A DNA stretch of 64,000 nucleotides, taken from Cotesia glomerata. Taxonomy: Eukaryota > Arthropoda > Insecta > Hymenoptera > Braconidae. The first letter of the stretch is position 1, and each line of letters opens with the position of its first letter. The translations under genes were made by a program, and so were the position numbers. Where the stretch lies: contig NC_058163.1 of NCBI RefSeq assembly GCF_020080835.1, forward strand, positions 15,573,095 to 15,637,094, given 5' to 3'. Positions 44,791-56,849 of the stretch are shown here, piece after piece. The notes beneath the pieces were generated by a model. The model was not told where the DNA came from. It worked only from the letters and a program-made list of their open reading frames with translations, and made no database searches.

Positions 44791-46307
44791 CCATAGCTCA
44801 TAAGCTATAAGAGCTCAGGAATAGACATCGCTTGTATTCGATGTCATAAACAGGATTATATCGTTTATTTTGCCGAATCAGTAAATTGAATTATGCAGTC
44901 GGATCGGTCGACATCTTCACATTGCTCCTATGCACGGTAGTCGAATATTTAGTCGTTCCACAGTCAGATTTGTTGATATTGTAACTATGCTGCTATAAAT
45001 TAGGAAAACTCGGTCAAAAAGTCTAGATCGCTAGCATCAGGGGTCCTAAACATGTTTATAACTGTGATTTTGCAAATACAAGTTTAATATTTCTACGTTC
45101 AGAAGTCAGAACTGTCGATATTGTAAATTTGCTTTTATGGGCTTTGAAAGCTCAGGAATAGTCTAGGTCGATAGCATTCGATGTTCTAAATACGATCATA
45201 ACCTTTATTATGCAAAATTACTAAGAATTAAATATTCAGAAGTTTTTACATTTGGATCGGTTGAGATCTTTATTTTGCCCCTATGGGCTTTAAAAAACCT
45301 TTTAAAAAACCTTGATAGATTATCATCAAAAACGCTTTATTTAATGTCATAAACACGATTGAGACCTTAATTTTGCGAATCTAGAAAGTTGAATTAATTG
45401 GACGCTAAAAGATCTTCATGATCGAGATCAACATCGAGTACATCCATATCAAGATCAAGATTAGAATCAGCAACACCGTCAAGATGAAGATCTGGATCAA
45501 GGTCAACCAGATCCAGTTCATGATAAAGATCGACAAGATCGAGATCAACAAGATCAAAATCAAAATTCAGATCGAGATCAAGATCAAGGCAAAGAATCAC
45601 AAGCGTAAAATTCAAGTAGATAAATATTCCAAATATTCGTTTCAAGGTCATATCTGTCGATTTAGAAACTTTTATTCTATGGGCTCTGAAAGCTATGGAA
45701 TAGACTAGATTAATTTTAATCGATTTCCTTAAAACGATTAGAACCTTTATTAGGTAAACTTAGCTAGTTGAATATTTGGAGGTTTTCAGTCAGATCCGTC
45801 TATATCTTAACTGTGCACCTATGGGCTTTGAATGCCCAAGAAATATCTAGAACGATAGTGATTTATATCCTTAAAACGATTCTGACATTAGTTTTGGAAT
45901 ATTCGAAAGGTCAATATTTGGACGTCTTACGAACAAATCTGTTAATTTGTTAATATTACTTCTTTGTGTTGTGAAAGCTCGGGAATAGTCTAGATCGCTA
46001 GTACTTGGAATCCTGAAGGAAATTATGGTCTTAATTTCCCCTTAAATAGAAAGTTCAATATTTACACGTTACACTGTCGAAACTGTTAAATTTGTTTATT
46101 TGCTATAATACTTAATCTTGTTACGTAGATCGAAATCTTTGTCTTAATTTTGTTGAACGATCTTGATCTGTTTCAAAATCAAGTTTAAGATCAAGATGAA
46201 AATAAAGATCAAATAGATCAAGTTATATCAATAACGATCTATTTGAATTGATGTAAATTTCGATGTTTTAGGGTCGAAAGTGTCTATTGTTTAACTTTGC
46301 TGCTATG
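44791..46307 (+). repeat. ~143-bp satellite with GATC patches
   Basis: Monomers at 142-146 bp spacing (GTAACTATGC at about 44981, GTAAATTTGC at 45123, TTATTTTGCC at 45269). GATC hexamers occupy about 45410-45610 and 46135-46260. The last monomer is cut at 46307 by the 3,040-bp transposon. Confidence 0.88.
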
Positions 46308-49300
46308 TAGAGCAAGAGCCCGTGAACCCCAGACCTTCGTTATTTTATAAAAGCTGAAAGTTTGTCAGCGCATGCTCCTAACACAGGTAAGAACGATGGA
46401 CTATTATGAAGTTTGGGTTACCGTGGCTTTGGCAGGTAAACGGTACTAAAGGTGTGTAAAATACCGATCTAAATTCATCAAATAATAAAGTTTGATTTTT
46501 TGGTATGATCTTCAGAATATTATTAAAAATGACGTTATTGATTGCCAGACACTTAACATCGTGGCAACCCCTTGCCAGACACCCCTAATGTTCATGAGGT
46601 TATAATTCTACTTATGTTATAGTATAAGAGCTGATTTTTATATATAATACTTAGGTAATAATTAGATGATGTTTCCTCATCAGCCAGACATTTTTGATAG
46701 TTCCAACCCCTTGCCAGACAATGATGTAGGGTTGCTGTAGGAGCGAGCGCGAGACAGTATATGTATGGTGGGTGCGAGTGAGATGGCGAGATAGGTCTAT
46801 CGCGATCCCTCAATAACAGATTATAAAAAAAAAACCAAATATATAGTACTCAAAAATTTAATTAAAAATAGATTAATGACATTACAAGTTATTATAAAGT
46901 ATAAAAAAATAGATTGATGACATTACAGATTATTATTATAGTGTATTGAAGAAAATATTATTTTATTCATTGTCATCATTATAATCAATATTATCATTTT
47001 CTTCATCACTGTTACTCCATTCGATATCGTCGTCTTCTTCTTCTTCTTCGTCAATTTCTGTAGAAATATGAAAAAGTTAATGGGATTGAAAATATCAAAG
47101 AATAATGTATAATGGTTTGAAGTAGTATTCATACCTGAGACAGCTTTCAGTGATTCTCTGACGAAATTTGGCAACTGATCACCTTCGAACCATTTAAAAT
47201 GGTACTGATTATCTTCGAGAACCCAACCATTATTCTCGTGTTGATAAATTACCCATCGTGATATGCTTAGACGTCTTGACTTGACCATTATGAATTGCAT
47301 AAATAATATCTTGACAGTAAGACCGTACTTGACGAATACATTTTGAGCCACTTTTTCGTTTCTGTCTAGAACCACCTATGAGAGTAGAATAAAAATCAAA
47401 TAATTCTTGCGGTATAGAAGCTTCACCTGCAATTAAATGCTGTGCTGAAAGATTTTTAGATGGTAATTTTTTCTTGTCCATTGTCAAAATAGTTTTTCGT
47501 AAGACTAATGCCGCTTTTTGGATAATATTTTCAGATTTTAAGTTGTCCAATACTGTTTCGTCGATCGTCTTCATATAATTGGGTGCTATTATTTTTTTAT
47601 TCCGGATTGTAAAGAATTTAACATTTTTGGAAAACTTCTTATCAATTTTTTCTTCTAGGTGATGTGCAGTAAAAGTAGTATCTATTTCAATGGAATTCTC
47701 TGCACAAATTCTCTCCAATGAATCAGTATATAATTCATGTAAATGAATCAATAAATGACAGCGGCCGTTGTTGATAATATCTTCTTCTATGATGCTACAA
47801 ATTTCATTGAAAGCTTCTTGGTGGTACTCTCGATAATGATGCCAATCACTTTTAACAGATATTTTCGCCAATGAAGATATTTTATTATTAAACTGAATCC
47901 TACAGTCAGTGTGATAGTATATTTTCGGACTTGCAATACTTTCCAATCTACTTAACAACTCATTATACTCTTTTTGATTTTCAATGCTAGACATTATACG
48001 AGACTGAAATTGGTTTTTATCACCTTCATGGAGTGGAAGCATTTTTGATCTCACTTGTCTCTTTTTTTTATTGCAAAATAAACAAATTTTTTTACTTATA
48101 TCAACACTGGTATCACTTTGTATCGAACTATTTACTTCTGTGGTTGCATTAGCATTTTCACTCACTTCTTCAAGTCCGCGAATGTCCACAGCGGCCTGGG
48201 AAGGTTGAAGTTCTGTTGATTGAGAAGCTGAAGGTGGGTGTGATACAGTTAACTCAGACAAATGCGATGAACCTGGTATTGAATCGTCTGTTGATGTAAT
48301 TACGTCTTTAGATGGTTCTTTTTCTTGCTCTGTTTCAACAGTCTTTTTAGAATTTTTAGGTTCTGGGGTAAAATATTTTTTCATCAGTCCTGTGAATGAT
48401 TTGTAACATTCCCTGTGATAACCACTCTCTGTATATTCACGTGGAAGAATGATGTTATTATATTTAAGGTTATGTTTTTTTCGCAATTTTAAAATTAATT
48501 CACATTTTTTCAATGTCTCCTCAGAAAATAATATTATTTTACCACTACTTTTCTTACAAATAACACAAATTAATGTATCACCCATGACTTAATTTTTTAA
48601 ACAAAATCACTTTGATTTAAAATTCACAAAAACAAATTGTAAGCATATAATGTACGTTTCATACACTAATAATATATTGAATATACTTTATAGTCTGTAT
48701 ATATTCGAAATATTTTATGTTGTTAATTAATAATAACTATTAAATTAATAATACTTGGATAGCATATAAGATTATTTTAGCTGATGTAAACATGTACTAA
48801 GTACTAAACAATACATGCGCAGTAGAAATAACAACTGCGCAGTGAGGGATCACGATAGACCTATCTCGCCATCTCACTCGCACCCACCATACATATACTG
48901 TCTCGCGCTCGCTCCTACAGCAACCCTACATCATTGTCTGGCAAGGGGTTGGAACTATCAAAAATGTCTGGCTGATGAGGAAACATCATCTAATTATTAC
49001 CTAAGTATTATATATAAAAATCAGCTTTTATACTATAACATAAGTAGAATTATAACCTCATGAACATTAGGGGTGTCTGGCAAGGGGTTGCCACGATGTT
49101 AAGTGTCTGGCAATCAATAACGTCATTTTTAATAATATTCTGAAGATAATACCAAAAAATCACACTTTATTATTTGATGAATTTAGATCGGTATTTTACA
49201 CACCTTTAGTACCGTTTACCTGCCAAAGCCACGGTAACCCAAACTTCATAATAGTCCATCGTTCTTACCTGTGTTAGGAGCATGCGCTGACAAACTTTCA

Positions 49301-49347
49301 GCTTTTATAAAATAACGAAGGTCTGGGGTTCACGGGCTCTTAGACTA
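46308..49347 (-). mobile_element. Complete 3,040-bp TIR transposon, 505-bp TIRs, TSD ATG
   Basis: The arms are 46308-46812 and 48843-49347, inverted and almost identical, each ending TAGnnnAAGAGCCCGTGAACC. ATG is duplicated at 46305-46307 and 49348-49350. Joining the flanks restores a normal ~143-bp satellite monomer (TTTGCTGCTATGGGCTTGAAA), which confirms the borders. One spliced gene is encoded on the minus strand between the arms. Three-base duplications occur in several DNA transposon groups (PIF/Harbinger, CACTA, Academ, Zator); neither ends nor gene let me choose. Confidence 0.92.
46963..48585 (-). CDS. Transposon gene, two C2HC zinc modules, internally deleted, spliced
   Basis: From ATG at 48585 the first 451 codons contain two similar zinc modules: CVICKK ... 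YHRECYKSF and CLFCNKK ... YHTDCRIQF (C-x2-C ... H-x2-C). A helical region and the block QHLIAGEASIPQELFDFYS ... CQDIIYAIHNGQ..TSKHITMG follow; this block matches LTVEHVIRGECKIPLLLFDF ... CSDIIYAVSKGTCKPAKKLTLG in the relative at 59.7-63.4 kb. Right after it the frame stops at 47230, and one frame over the protein resumes as NNGWVLEDNQYHFKWFEGDQ. That segment runs through a clean 77-bp intron (47058-47134, GTATGA ... CTACAG) into an acidic last exon ending at 46963. The 800-residue middle seen in the relative is missing, so this is an internally deleted, probably non-autonomous copy. Function unknown; DNA binding by the zinc modules is inferred. Confidence 0.7.
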
Positions 49348-50265
49348 ATGGGCTTGAAACGTTAAGAAATAGTCCAAATCGATTGTATTTGATGTCCTGA
49401 ACATTGTTATGACCAATTTTGCAAAAATTAAAAGTCGAATTTTTCGATGTTCTGTGGAGTTACCAAATCTGCTTCTATGGGCATTAGTAGCTCGAAAATA
49501 GTCTAGATTTTCTAGAAAATAGGTCATTTGTCAAAAGTCATGACATAGGTAACAAGTCTCTTGGATCATAGGACGTATGTCGTAGGTTTAAATTATAAGT
49601 ATATTACACACCTCTGGAAGTAAAATAAGAGATTTCTCAGATCACATGTAATTGTCGGCGAAGGGAAAGCAAACTTTCTTATCTACTTCCTGTGGGGTGT
49701 ATACTATTTCTTCGCTCGACGAAGGCAGAAAGCGGCACTTTTGTTTAGCGCAGCAGGCCGAAAGTTGACGCCTTCTGCCCGTCGAGTAAAAAAAAAATTC
49801 TATTGTGTTTAAGAAACTTTATATGAAGCAAATCTTTTGTACTTTCGTGTATTTCTGTAACTTCAGTTAACGCTGGTCAAAGGTCATAGGTCAAAGTTCA
49901 CATAAATCAAGGTCATATAGGTCATATGTCAGTAGGTCACTGAATGGCTAGAATATTGTAAAATTCGACTTTCGAAATTTGCGAAATTAAGGTACAATCA
50001 TGTATAGGAGATCGAATAAAAGCGACTAGGACTATTCCCGAGCTCTCTAAACCCTAGGAGCAAAATTACACGATCAACAGTTCTGATTGTAGAAGTCTAA
50101 ATATTAAACTTTTTAATTTAACGAAATTGAGGTATCGATTATGTTGAGGACATCATATACAATCTATTTGTACCATTTCTAAACGTTTGAAGAATTCATC
50201 TTTCGAATTTTTTTGAATTAAGGTCTTAATCGTATTTAGGGTATAGAATACGATTGATCCAGATT
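49348..50265 (+). repeat. ~143-bp satellite plus AGGTCA/hairpin block, copy 1
   Basis: Order: satellite monomer, a TCATAGGACATAGGT-type tract, a 70-bp imperfect hairpin (CTCGACGAAGGCAGAAAGCG / GACGCCTTCTGCCCGTCGAG, 49716-49788), a cluster of AGGTCA half-sites (49880-49940), then ~143-bp monomers. The same block is inverted at 52.9-53.6 kb, direct at 57.4-58.4 kb and partly present at 63.42-63.77 kb. Confidence 0.85.
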
Positions 50266-51860
50266 TTGACCGTGATCGTGATGGTGATCTAGATCTTGAT
50301 CGTAATCGAAATCTTGATATAAATTTCGATCTAAATCTTGATCACGATTTTGTTCTTGGGCAAGACCATGATTTTGTTGATCTAGATCAGGAACAAGATC
50401 TAGAATATATCTAGATCTAGATCAGGATCAAGATCTTGATCAAGATCAAGATGAAGATCTTAATCTAGATCAGAATCAAGATCTTTATGTAGATCAGGAT
50501 CAAGATCTAGATAAGGATCAGGATCAAGAATCTAGATTAAGATCGGGATCCAGTCCTAGACCAGGATCAGATATAAGATTTGGATGAAGATTTAGATGTA
50601 GATTTAGATCAATAAGTTCAAGATCTAGATCTAGATCAACAAGATATGATATAGATCTTGATCTTGATCTTGACTTGATCTTAATCTTTATCTTAAACTT
50701 GAACTAAATCTTGAGTTCGTTGAACTAGATCTCAACCTTGTTAATATAAATTTGTTGATCACATCTAGATCATGATCTTGATTGCGATTTAGATCTTGAT
50801 TTTGTTGATCTAGATATAAAACCATATCTTAATTTTGTTGATGTAGATCTAAATCTATGTCTTAATTTTGTTGAACTAGATCCATATCACAATCTTGTTG
50901 ATCTGGATCTAGATCGTGTTGATTAGATTAATCTCTAAATCTTGTCGATCTAGATCTACATATAGATTTTAATCATAATCCTGATCTATATCTAGATCTT
51001 AATCGTGATCCTGATCTTGATCGAGAACTAGATCACGATTCACATCGAGATCTAGATTAAGATTAAGATCAAGATCACGATCAAGATCTAGATTTATATC
51101 ACGTTCAAGATCTTGATCATAATCGTGATCTAGATCTCGACTAAATCTTGATCTTGATCGTTATCGTGATCTAGATCTAGATCAGGATTAGAATCAAGAT
51201 CTTCATCTTCATGTAGATCCATATCTTTATCTCGTTGATCTGAATGATATCTAGATCGTGATCTTGATCCTGATGTAGATCTTGATCTTGATACTGATGT
51301 AGATCTTGATCTTGATACTGATGTAGATCTTGATCGTGGTCCTAATCTAAATCTTGATCCTGATCCTTATCTAGATCTTGATCTTGATCTTGATCCTGAT
51401 ATATCTTTATCTTGATTTTGATTAAGATCTTGATCTTGACTTTGATCTAGATCAATATCTGGATTTTGTTGATTTATATCTCAATCTTGTTAATCTAGTT
51501 CGACATCTAGATCTTAATGTTGATCCTGATCAAGATCTCAATATTGTTAATGTAGATTTACATGTAGATCATGATCTTGAGCCTGATTTCAATGATCTAG
51601 ATCTAAATATATCACAATCTGGTTGATCTAGATTTTGATTTTAGTGATGTAGACGACTACATCTTTGTGATCCGGATCCATATCTCGATCTATTCTTGAA
51701 CTTGATCTAGATCGGGATCAAGATCAAGATCTAGATCAGTATTTACATCGAGATGTAAATAACGATTAATATCAAAATCTAGTTCACGATCAAGATCTGA
51801 TTAAGATCTAGATTACGATCAAGATTTAGATCAAGATGTAAATCACGATTGAGTGGTCGC
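50266..51860. repeat. GATC hexamer satellite, block 7
   Basis: GATCTTGATC and AGATCTAGATC hexamers, mostly in the TTGATC orientation at first, ending where an AGGTCATAGG tract begins. Lies between inverted copies of the AGGTCA/hairpin block. Confidence 0.93.
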
Positions 51861-53633
51861 AGTAATAATACATACAGGACCTATACATACGTCATAGGTT
51901 ATAACCTATAGGTAGCAGGTCATTAGTCAAAGATCATTAGTAATAGTTTACATAGGTCATAGATTAGAGGAAACATAGATTATATGTTATAGGTAAATAC
52001 CGTAATTTATAGGTCACATAAGTCACATAGGTCACATGCCCTATGATCCATATAACCTATTATCAATGATTTATGTGAACTATGAACCATGTGATCTATG
52101 ACCAATGACCTATGTGATCTATTATGACCTCTATTTGACGTCAGATCTGATGATTTTGTAACTATGCTCATATGGGCTTGAACAGCTTGGTATAAGTTAA
52201 ATAGATTGTATTTAATGTCCTAAACACGATTATAACCTTTATTTCGCAAAATTCGAATGTGAAATTGATTGATTTTCCACGGTTATAAATGACGATTATG
52301 AAACTCAGCTTCTATTAGCATTGTTCGCTCAGAGATAGCTTGCTTGTGTTTGTTTTCCTACACGATTATAATGTTAATTTTGCAAAAGTCGTAAGTTCAA
52401 TATTCTGACGTTTTACGAACAGTTGAACTTATGACTTCGCTCCTAGGGTCCTGGAAAGCTTCAGGATAGTTTCAAAAACCTGTATTATGTGTCCTAAACA
52501 AGATAATGACTCGAATTTTGCAAAATTAAAAAAATGAACTTTTATAGAACATAGGTTCTACGGTCAGGACTGTCGATTTTGAAACTATGCTACTATGATC
52601 ATGAAAGGTAGAAAATATTGCGGATCAATCGTATTCTATACCCTAAACACTATTGAGACCTTAATTTAAAAAAATTCAAAAGATGAATTCTTCAAACGTT
52701 TAGAAAAGGTATCGATTGTCTTTGATGTCCTGAACATGATCAAGACCTTAATTTCGTAAAATTAAAAAGTTTAATAATTAGACTTCTATAATCAGAACTG
52801 TTGATCGTGTAACTTTGCTCCTAGGGTTTAGAAAGCTCGGGGATAGTCTTAGTCGCTTTTATTCGTTCTCTTATCCATAATTATACCTTAATTTCGCATA
52901 ATTCGAAAGTTGAATTTTACAATGTTCTAGTCATTCAATGACCTACTGACATATGACCTATATGAACCTTGATTTATGTGAACTTTGACCTATGACCAAA
53001 GGACCTTTGGCCAACGTTAACTGAAGATTCATAAATACACCATAGTACAAAAAAAAAAGATTTGCTTCGGAAAAATTTTCTTAAACACAATGGAATTTTT
53101 TTTTACTCGACGGGCAGAAGGCGTCAACTTTCGGCCCGCTGCGCTAAACGAAAGTGACGCTTCCTGCCTTCGACCAGTGAAAGAATAGTATACACCCCAC
53201 AGGAAGTAAACAAGAAAGCTCGGCCTCGGCCGACAATTACATTTAATCTGAGAAATTTCTTATTTTACTTCCCTAGATGTGTGATATACTATTTAAACCT
53301 ACGACATACGTCCTATGACCCAAAAGACCTGTTACCTATGTCCTATGACTTCCGACCAATGATCTATTTTCTGGACAATCTAGACTTTTCAAGCTACTAT
53401 GTCCAATAGAAGGAGTGTTTTAAAGTCCACAGAACATTCGACTTTTAATTTTTGCGAAATTAAGGTCATAATACAAATGTTCAGGACATCAAATACAATC
53501 GATTTAGACTATTTCTTAACGTTTGAAGCTGATAGCAGAAAAGTTAAAAAAAAAGATAGTTTCGACCGTAAAATCTCGAAATTTACATCAATTAGAATAG
53601 ATCACGTTAATGATATAACTTGATCTATTCGTG
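51861..53633 (-). repeat. ~143-bp satellite plus AGGTCA/hairpin block, inverted copy
   Basis: 51880-52140 is a loose series of AGGTCA and its reverse complement TGACCT. ~143-bp monomers occupy 52130-52930 (initially in plus orientation). From about 52590 to 53530 the sequence is the reverse complement of 49348-50265, with the AGGTCA cluster at about 52955-53020 and the hairpin at about 53105-53180. Confidence 0.85.
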
Positions 53634-54650
53634 TTAAAGAACAATATCTGGAGAGTCAGGTTTATAGGTTAATTTTATTGACATTTATTACAAAATTAAG
53701 AACAAGTTTAAGTTACAGAACACACAGTCTTTTAGATCACAGTTTCGTTTTATGAAATCAATGAAAGTCACTTAAATGGTTAAAATAGTGGTTAGACACC
53801 GTAAACTCAAAGGAGAAGAGGTGCTGGATCTGTTGATTAGAAATAGACTTCTAGAAGGTGTTCAAGGGAGCCTGCAGGTGCACCTTACAAGGTGATGACC
53901 AAGCCGGGCCTTGGGTACGATGATTTTCTCTGAGGTGTACCACAAGGAAGCTTGTAGGTCACCTAACAGGGTGAAAAGAAGTACCGAGCCTTGAAAACGA
54001 TGATTTTCTTGTCTAGAAGTCGCTAAAGAAGATGCTTTCTCGATTAAGTTATAAACACGCTGACTTAGATGATTTTCTTATGCTCAGAATAACAAGATTT
54101 TACTTGTAGACAAGTTCGTTGCAGTGAAAGACTTTTATTTTAGCTTGATATCACGATGTGAATAGAAAGCGTTTGAATTGGACTGACACGCAGCGCCGGA
54201 CGGACTGGCTTATATACTTCACTGGCGGGATTCTCGAATTTTCAGCTGGAATTCTCTCGATTGAGTTCGAGAGAATTCTTTTAGATAAATTCACTTTCCA
54301 GATTAACAAAATGAATGATTTTGATACAAAAATGAATTTTTACTTTATTTTAACTCTTTTGATTTTTAATTGATCGATTTTTACTTAATATTCAGCCAAA
54401 ATTAAGAATTTTGATCTAGACTTTTCTTTTACGAGATGTTTCTAGGCGCAGACGCGAGTAAGGCGCAGGCGCGAGCTAAGCGCGATCTAAACGAAAGCGC
54501 CACATGTTGTTGTTTAGAGTACTCATAACGATCTATAGGTGGCGCCACATATTTTATTTATCATTATTTAATAATTTTGAATTTTAACCAACAATTTTGA
54601 ATTATATCTTTATTTTATTCTATTTTTAAACAATTCGATATCTTGATCCT
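53634..54650 (-). mobile_element. ~1.0-kb insertion, probable solo LTR
   Basis: At 63790-63830 the same satellite context is uninterrupted (AACTTGATCTATTTGATC ... CCTCATCTTGATC), so the DNA between 53634 and 54650 is an insertion. Inside it, 53649-54549 read on the minus strand starts TGTGGCGCCACC and ends CTGACTCTCCA, LTR-like TG...CA ends, with flanking TATC/TATT that agree at three of four bases. It has a repeated CGATGATTTTCT phrase and no coding capacity. The LTR call is tentative; that it is an insertion is firm. Confidence 0.5.
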
Positions 54651-55640
54651 CATCTTGATCTAGAACTTAGATGAGATCTTGATTTTGTTCATCTAGATCT
54701 CAATCTTGGTTATCTAGATTGACACGTAGATCCTGATCATGATGCTGATTCGAAGTTGATTTCATTGGTCTAAATATAAATCTTTATTTGAATCTTGTTG
54801 ATCTAGATCTGAATGTAAGTCTTAATTTTGTTGAACTAGAATTAGATTTATATCACAATCCTTTCGATCGGGATCGTGATTTTGGTAATGTAGTCGATAT
54901 CTAGATGTTGTTAGAATAGATCTAAATCTAGATCTTGATATTCCGATATAGATCTAGATCTATTCTCGATCTTGTTATAGATCTACATCTAGTTCTTTAA
55001 CATGATCCTGAGTTCTAGGACCGGATCTTGTTCTTAATCTAGATCGTCAAGGAACTGGATTTCGATCTGAATCTAGATCTTAATCTAGATCCTTATCTGA
55101 ATCTTGGTCTTGATCCTGATCTGGACCTTGATCTAGATCTTGATCCTGATCGTGATCGCGATCTATTCTAGTTTTTTTTTCTGATCTAGATTAGGATTTA
55201 CCTGGAAATCACGAACAAGATTAAGATACAGACGACTATCAAGATCAAGATTTAGATCACGATCGACTTAGATTGAAATCTCGATCACGATCAAGATCAT
55301 TTAGATCAAGATTTTGATCGTGATCGTAATCTTGAACCTGATGTAACTCTTGATCTAGATCAGAAACTGGGTCTAGAATAGATCTAGATCAAGATCAAGA
55401 TTAATATCAACCTAAACCAGGATTGATATCGATCTCGATTCAGATTCAGTCGTAGATGAAAATCTATATTTAGATCGAGATCCAGTCCTAGTGGAAGATC
55501 TAGATTGAAATCGAGATCCAGTCCTAAATAAATATATAGATTGATAGAGATCCAGTCATAGATCAGCATCACTACTAAGATCTAGATGTAGATCTACATC
55601 ATCTAGATCGAGAATGGATCTAGATCTAGATTATCACGAT
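54651..55640. repeat. GATC hexamer satellite, block 8
   Basis: Order of landmark phrases (CTTAATTTTGTTGAACTAGA, TGTAGTCGATATCTAGATG, CTATTCTCGATCTTGTT, TTCTTTAACATGATCC) is the same as at 34.4-34.7 kb and inverted at 56.99-57.4 kb. Confidence 0.93.
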
Positions 55641-55735
55641 CAAGTAGCCGAAATGTCTTCGGAAGGTTCTGGTTTCGAATCCCAGTCCGAGCTATCTAAT
55701 AATTTATTGACATATTCTATAAACTGGATTGATCT
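55640..55735 (+). repeat. SINE-like fragment with tRNA T-arm, copy B
   Basis: CGAAATGTCTTCGG, TTCTGGTTTCGAATCCCAG and TCCGAGCTATCTAATAATTT match 35090-35175, and so do the GATC flanks on the left (TAGATGTAGATCTACATCA, TATCACGATCAAGTAG). It was duplicated together with its surroundings. Confidence 0.65.
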
Positions 55736-55985
55736 GGATCTTAATCAAGATCAAGATCTATATTAACAAGATAAAGATCAAGATCAAGATCTATATCAAC
55801 AAGATCAAGATCAAGATCAACATGATCAAGATCAAGATCTATATCGACAAGATCAAGGTCAAGATCTAGACCAACAAGATCAAGATCAAGATCTAGATCA
55901 ACAAGATCAAGATCTATATCGACAAGATCTAGATCTAGATCAAGATCATCACGATCTATATTGACAGATCTAGATCTAGATCTAC
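55736..55985. repeat. GATC hexamer satellite, block 9
   Basis: Unusually regular AGATCAAGATCAAGATCTATATCAACA-type hexamers, perhaps the most recently amplified part. Confidence 0.9.
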
Positions 55986-56220
55986 AAAATAAACATCTAC
56001 AACAACATGATCAAGATTTAGATTCTATCAATCATCATCGAACACAAGCGATCCGAGGTAGAAAAGAATGCCTTGACAAGTCTTGGACAAACCTCGGATG
56101 ATAACTATGTACCAATTCTTTGAAAACCAAAAAACGAAGCTTGGGACAAGCCTAAGGAACAAAAATACAAGGCTTGCGCCTACTTAAAGAAAAATGGCCT
56201 ATTGGCCGATATGTTCCTGA
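55986..56220 (+). repeat. ~235-bp satellite-linked block, copy 1
   Basis: Matches 58845-59090: ATCATCATCGAACACAAGCG, GGTAGAAAAGAATG, TTTGAAAACCAAAAAACGAAG, AAGGCTTG, ATATGTTCCTGA. Flanked by GATC hexamers on both sides in both places. No coding evidence. Confidence 0.85.
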
Positions 56221-56615
56221 TCTGGATCAAGATCAAGATCTAGATTATGATCACGATGAAGATCAAGATCTAGATCAAGAAAATCCAGATCTACATTATT
56301 AAAATCTTAATATAGATCGAGATCTAGATCACAGGGATTGAGATCTAGATTCAGAAGATAATAACATAGAACCAGATCAACACAATGATCGTCGAGATCC
56401 AGATCTATATCGTAAAGTTCTTAATATAGATCAAGATCGAGATAAAAGAGATTAGAACTAGATTCAGAAGATGATAATTCAACAATAAAAATTAAATAAT
56501 ATAGAACTAGATCTAGACGATGACGATCAAGATCTAGATCTAGATCATCAAGATCCATATCTAGATCTAGATCTAGATCAACAAGATCTTGATCTAGGTG
56601 CCAAATTAATGCAAA
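56221..56615. repeat. GATC hexamer satellite, block 10
   Basis: AGATCTAGATC-rich hexamers; ends at the SINE at 56620. Confidence 0.9.
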
Positions 56616-56619
56616 TTTT

Positions 56620-56770
56620 AAGTGTTGGGAACGAACGGATAGGGGAAAGGGGGGACCTACTCAGTGGGAATTTTTCCGTAATTGAAAAATAATCAGACAG
56701 CCCAGACTGGGAATCGAACCCAGATCTCTCGGTTACGCGCCAAGGGCTCTACCAGTTAAGCTATCCGAGA
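56620..56770 (-). repeat. tRNA-derived SINE, copy 2
   Basis: On the minus strand: TCTCGGATAGCTTAACTGG, GGCGCGTAACC, GATCTGGGTTCGATTCCCAG, then GGAAAAATTCCCACTGAGTAGG and a C-rich tail. Closely matches 29936-30112. It was inserted into the GATC satellite, so this SINE family was active after the satellite formed. Confidence 0.75.
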
Positions 56771-56849
56771 TAAGTACTGACTACTTTATTCAGTTCCGTA
56801 TATAAGACCCACCGAGCAAACAATGCCACCGTCCATCTTACGGTAAAGA

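Noticed and set aside
46592..49063. Similar short frames on opposite strands near 46.6-46.8 and 48.8-49.06 kb
   Set aside because: They are the same TIR sequence read in its two inverted copies, not a duplicated gene.
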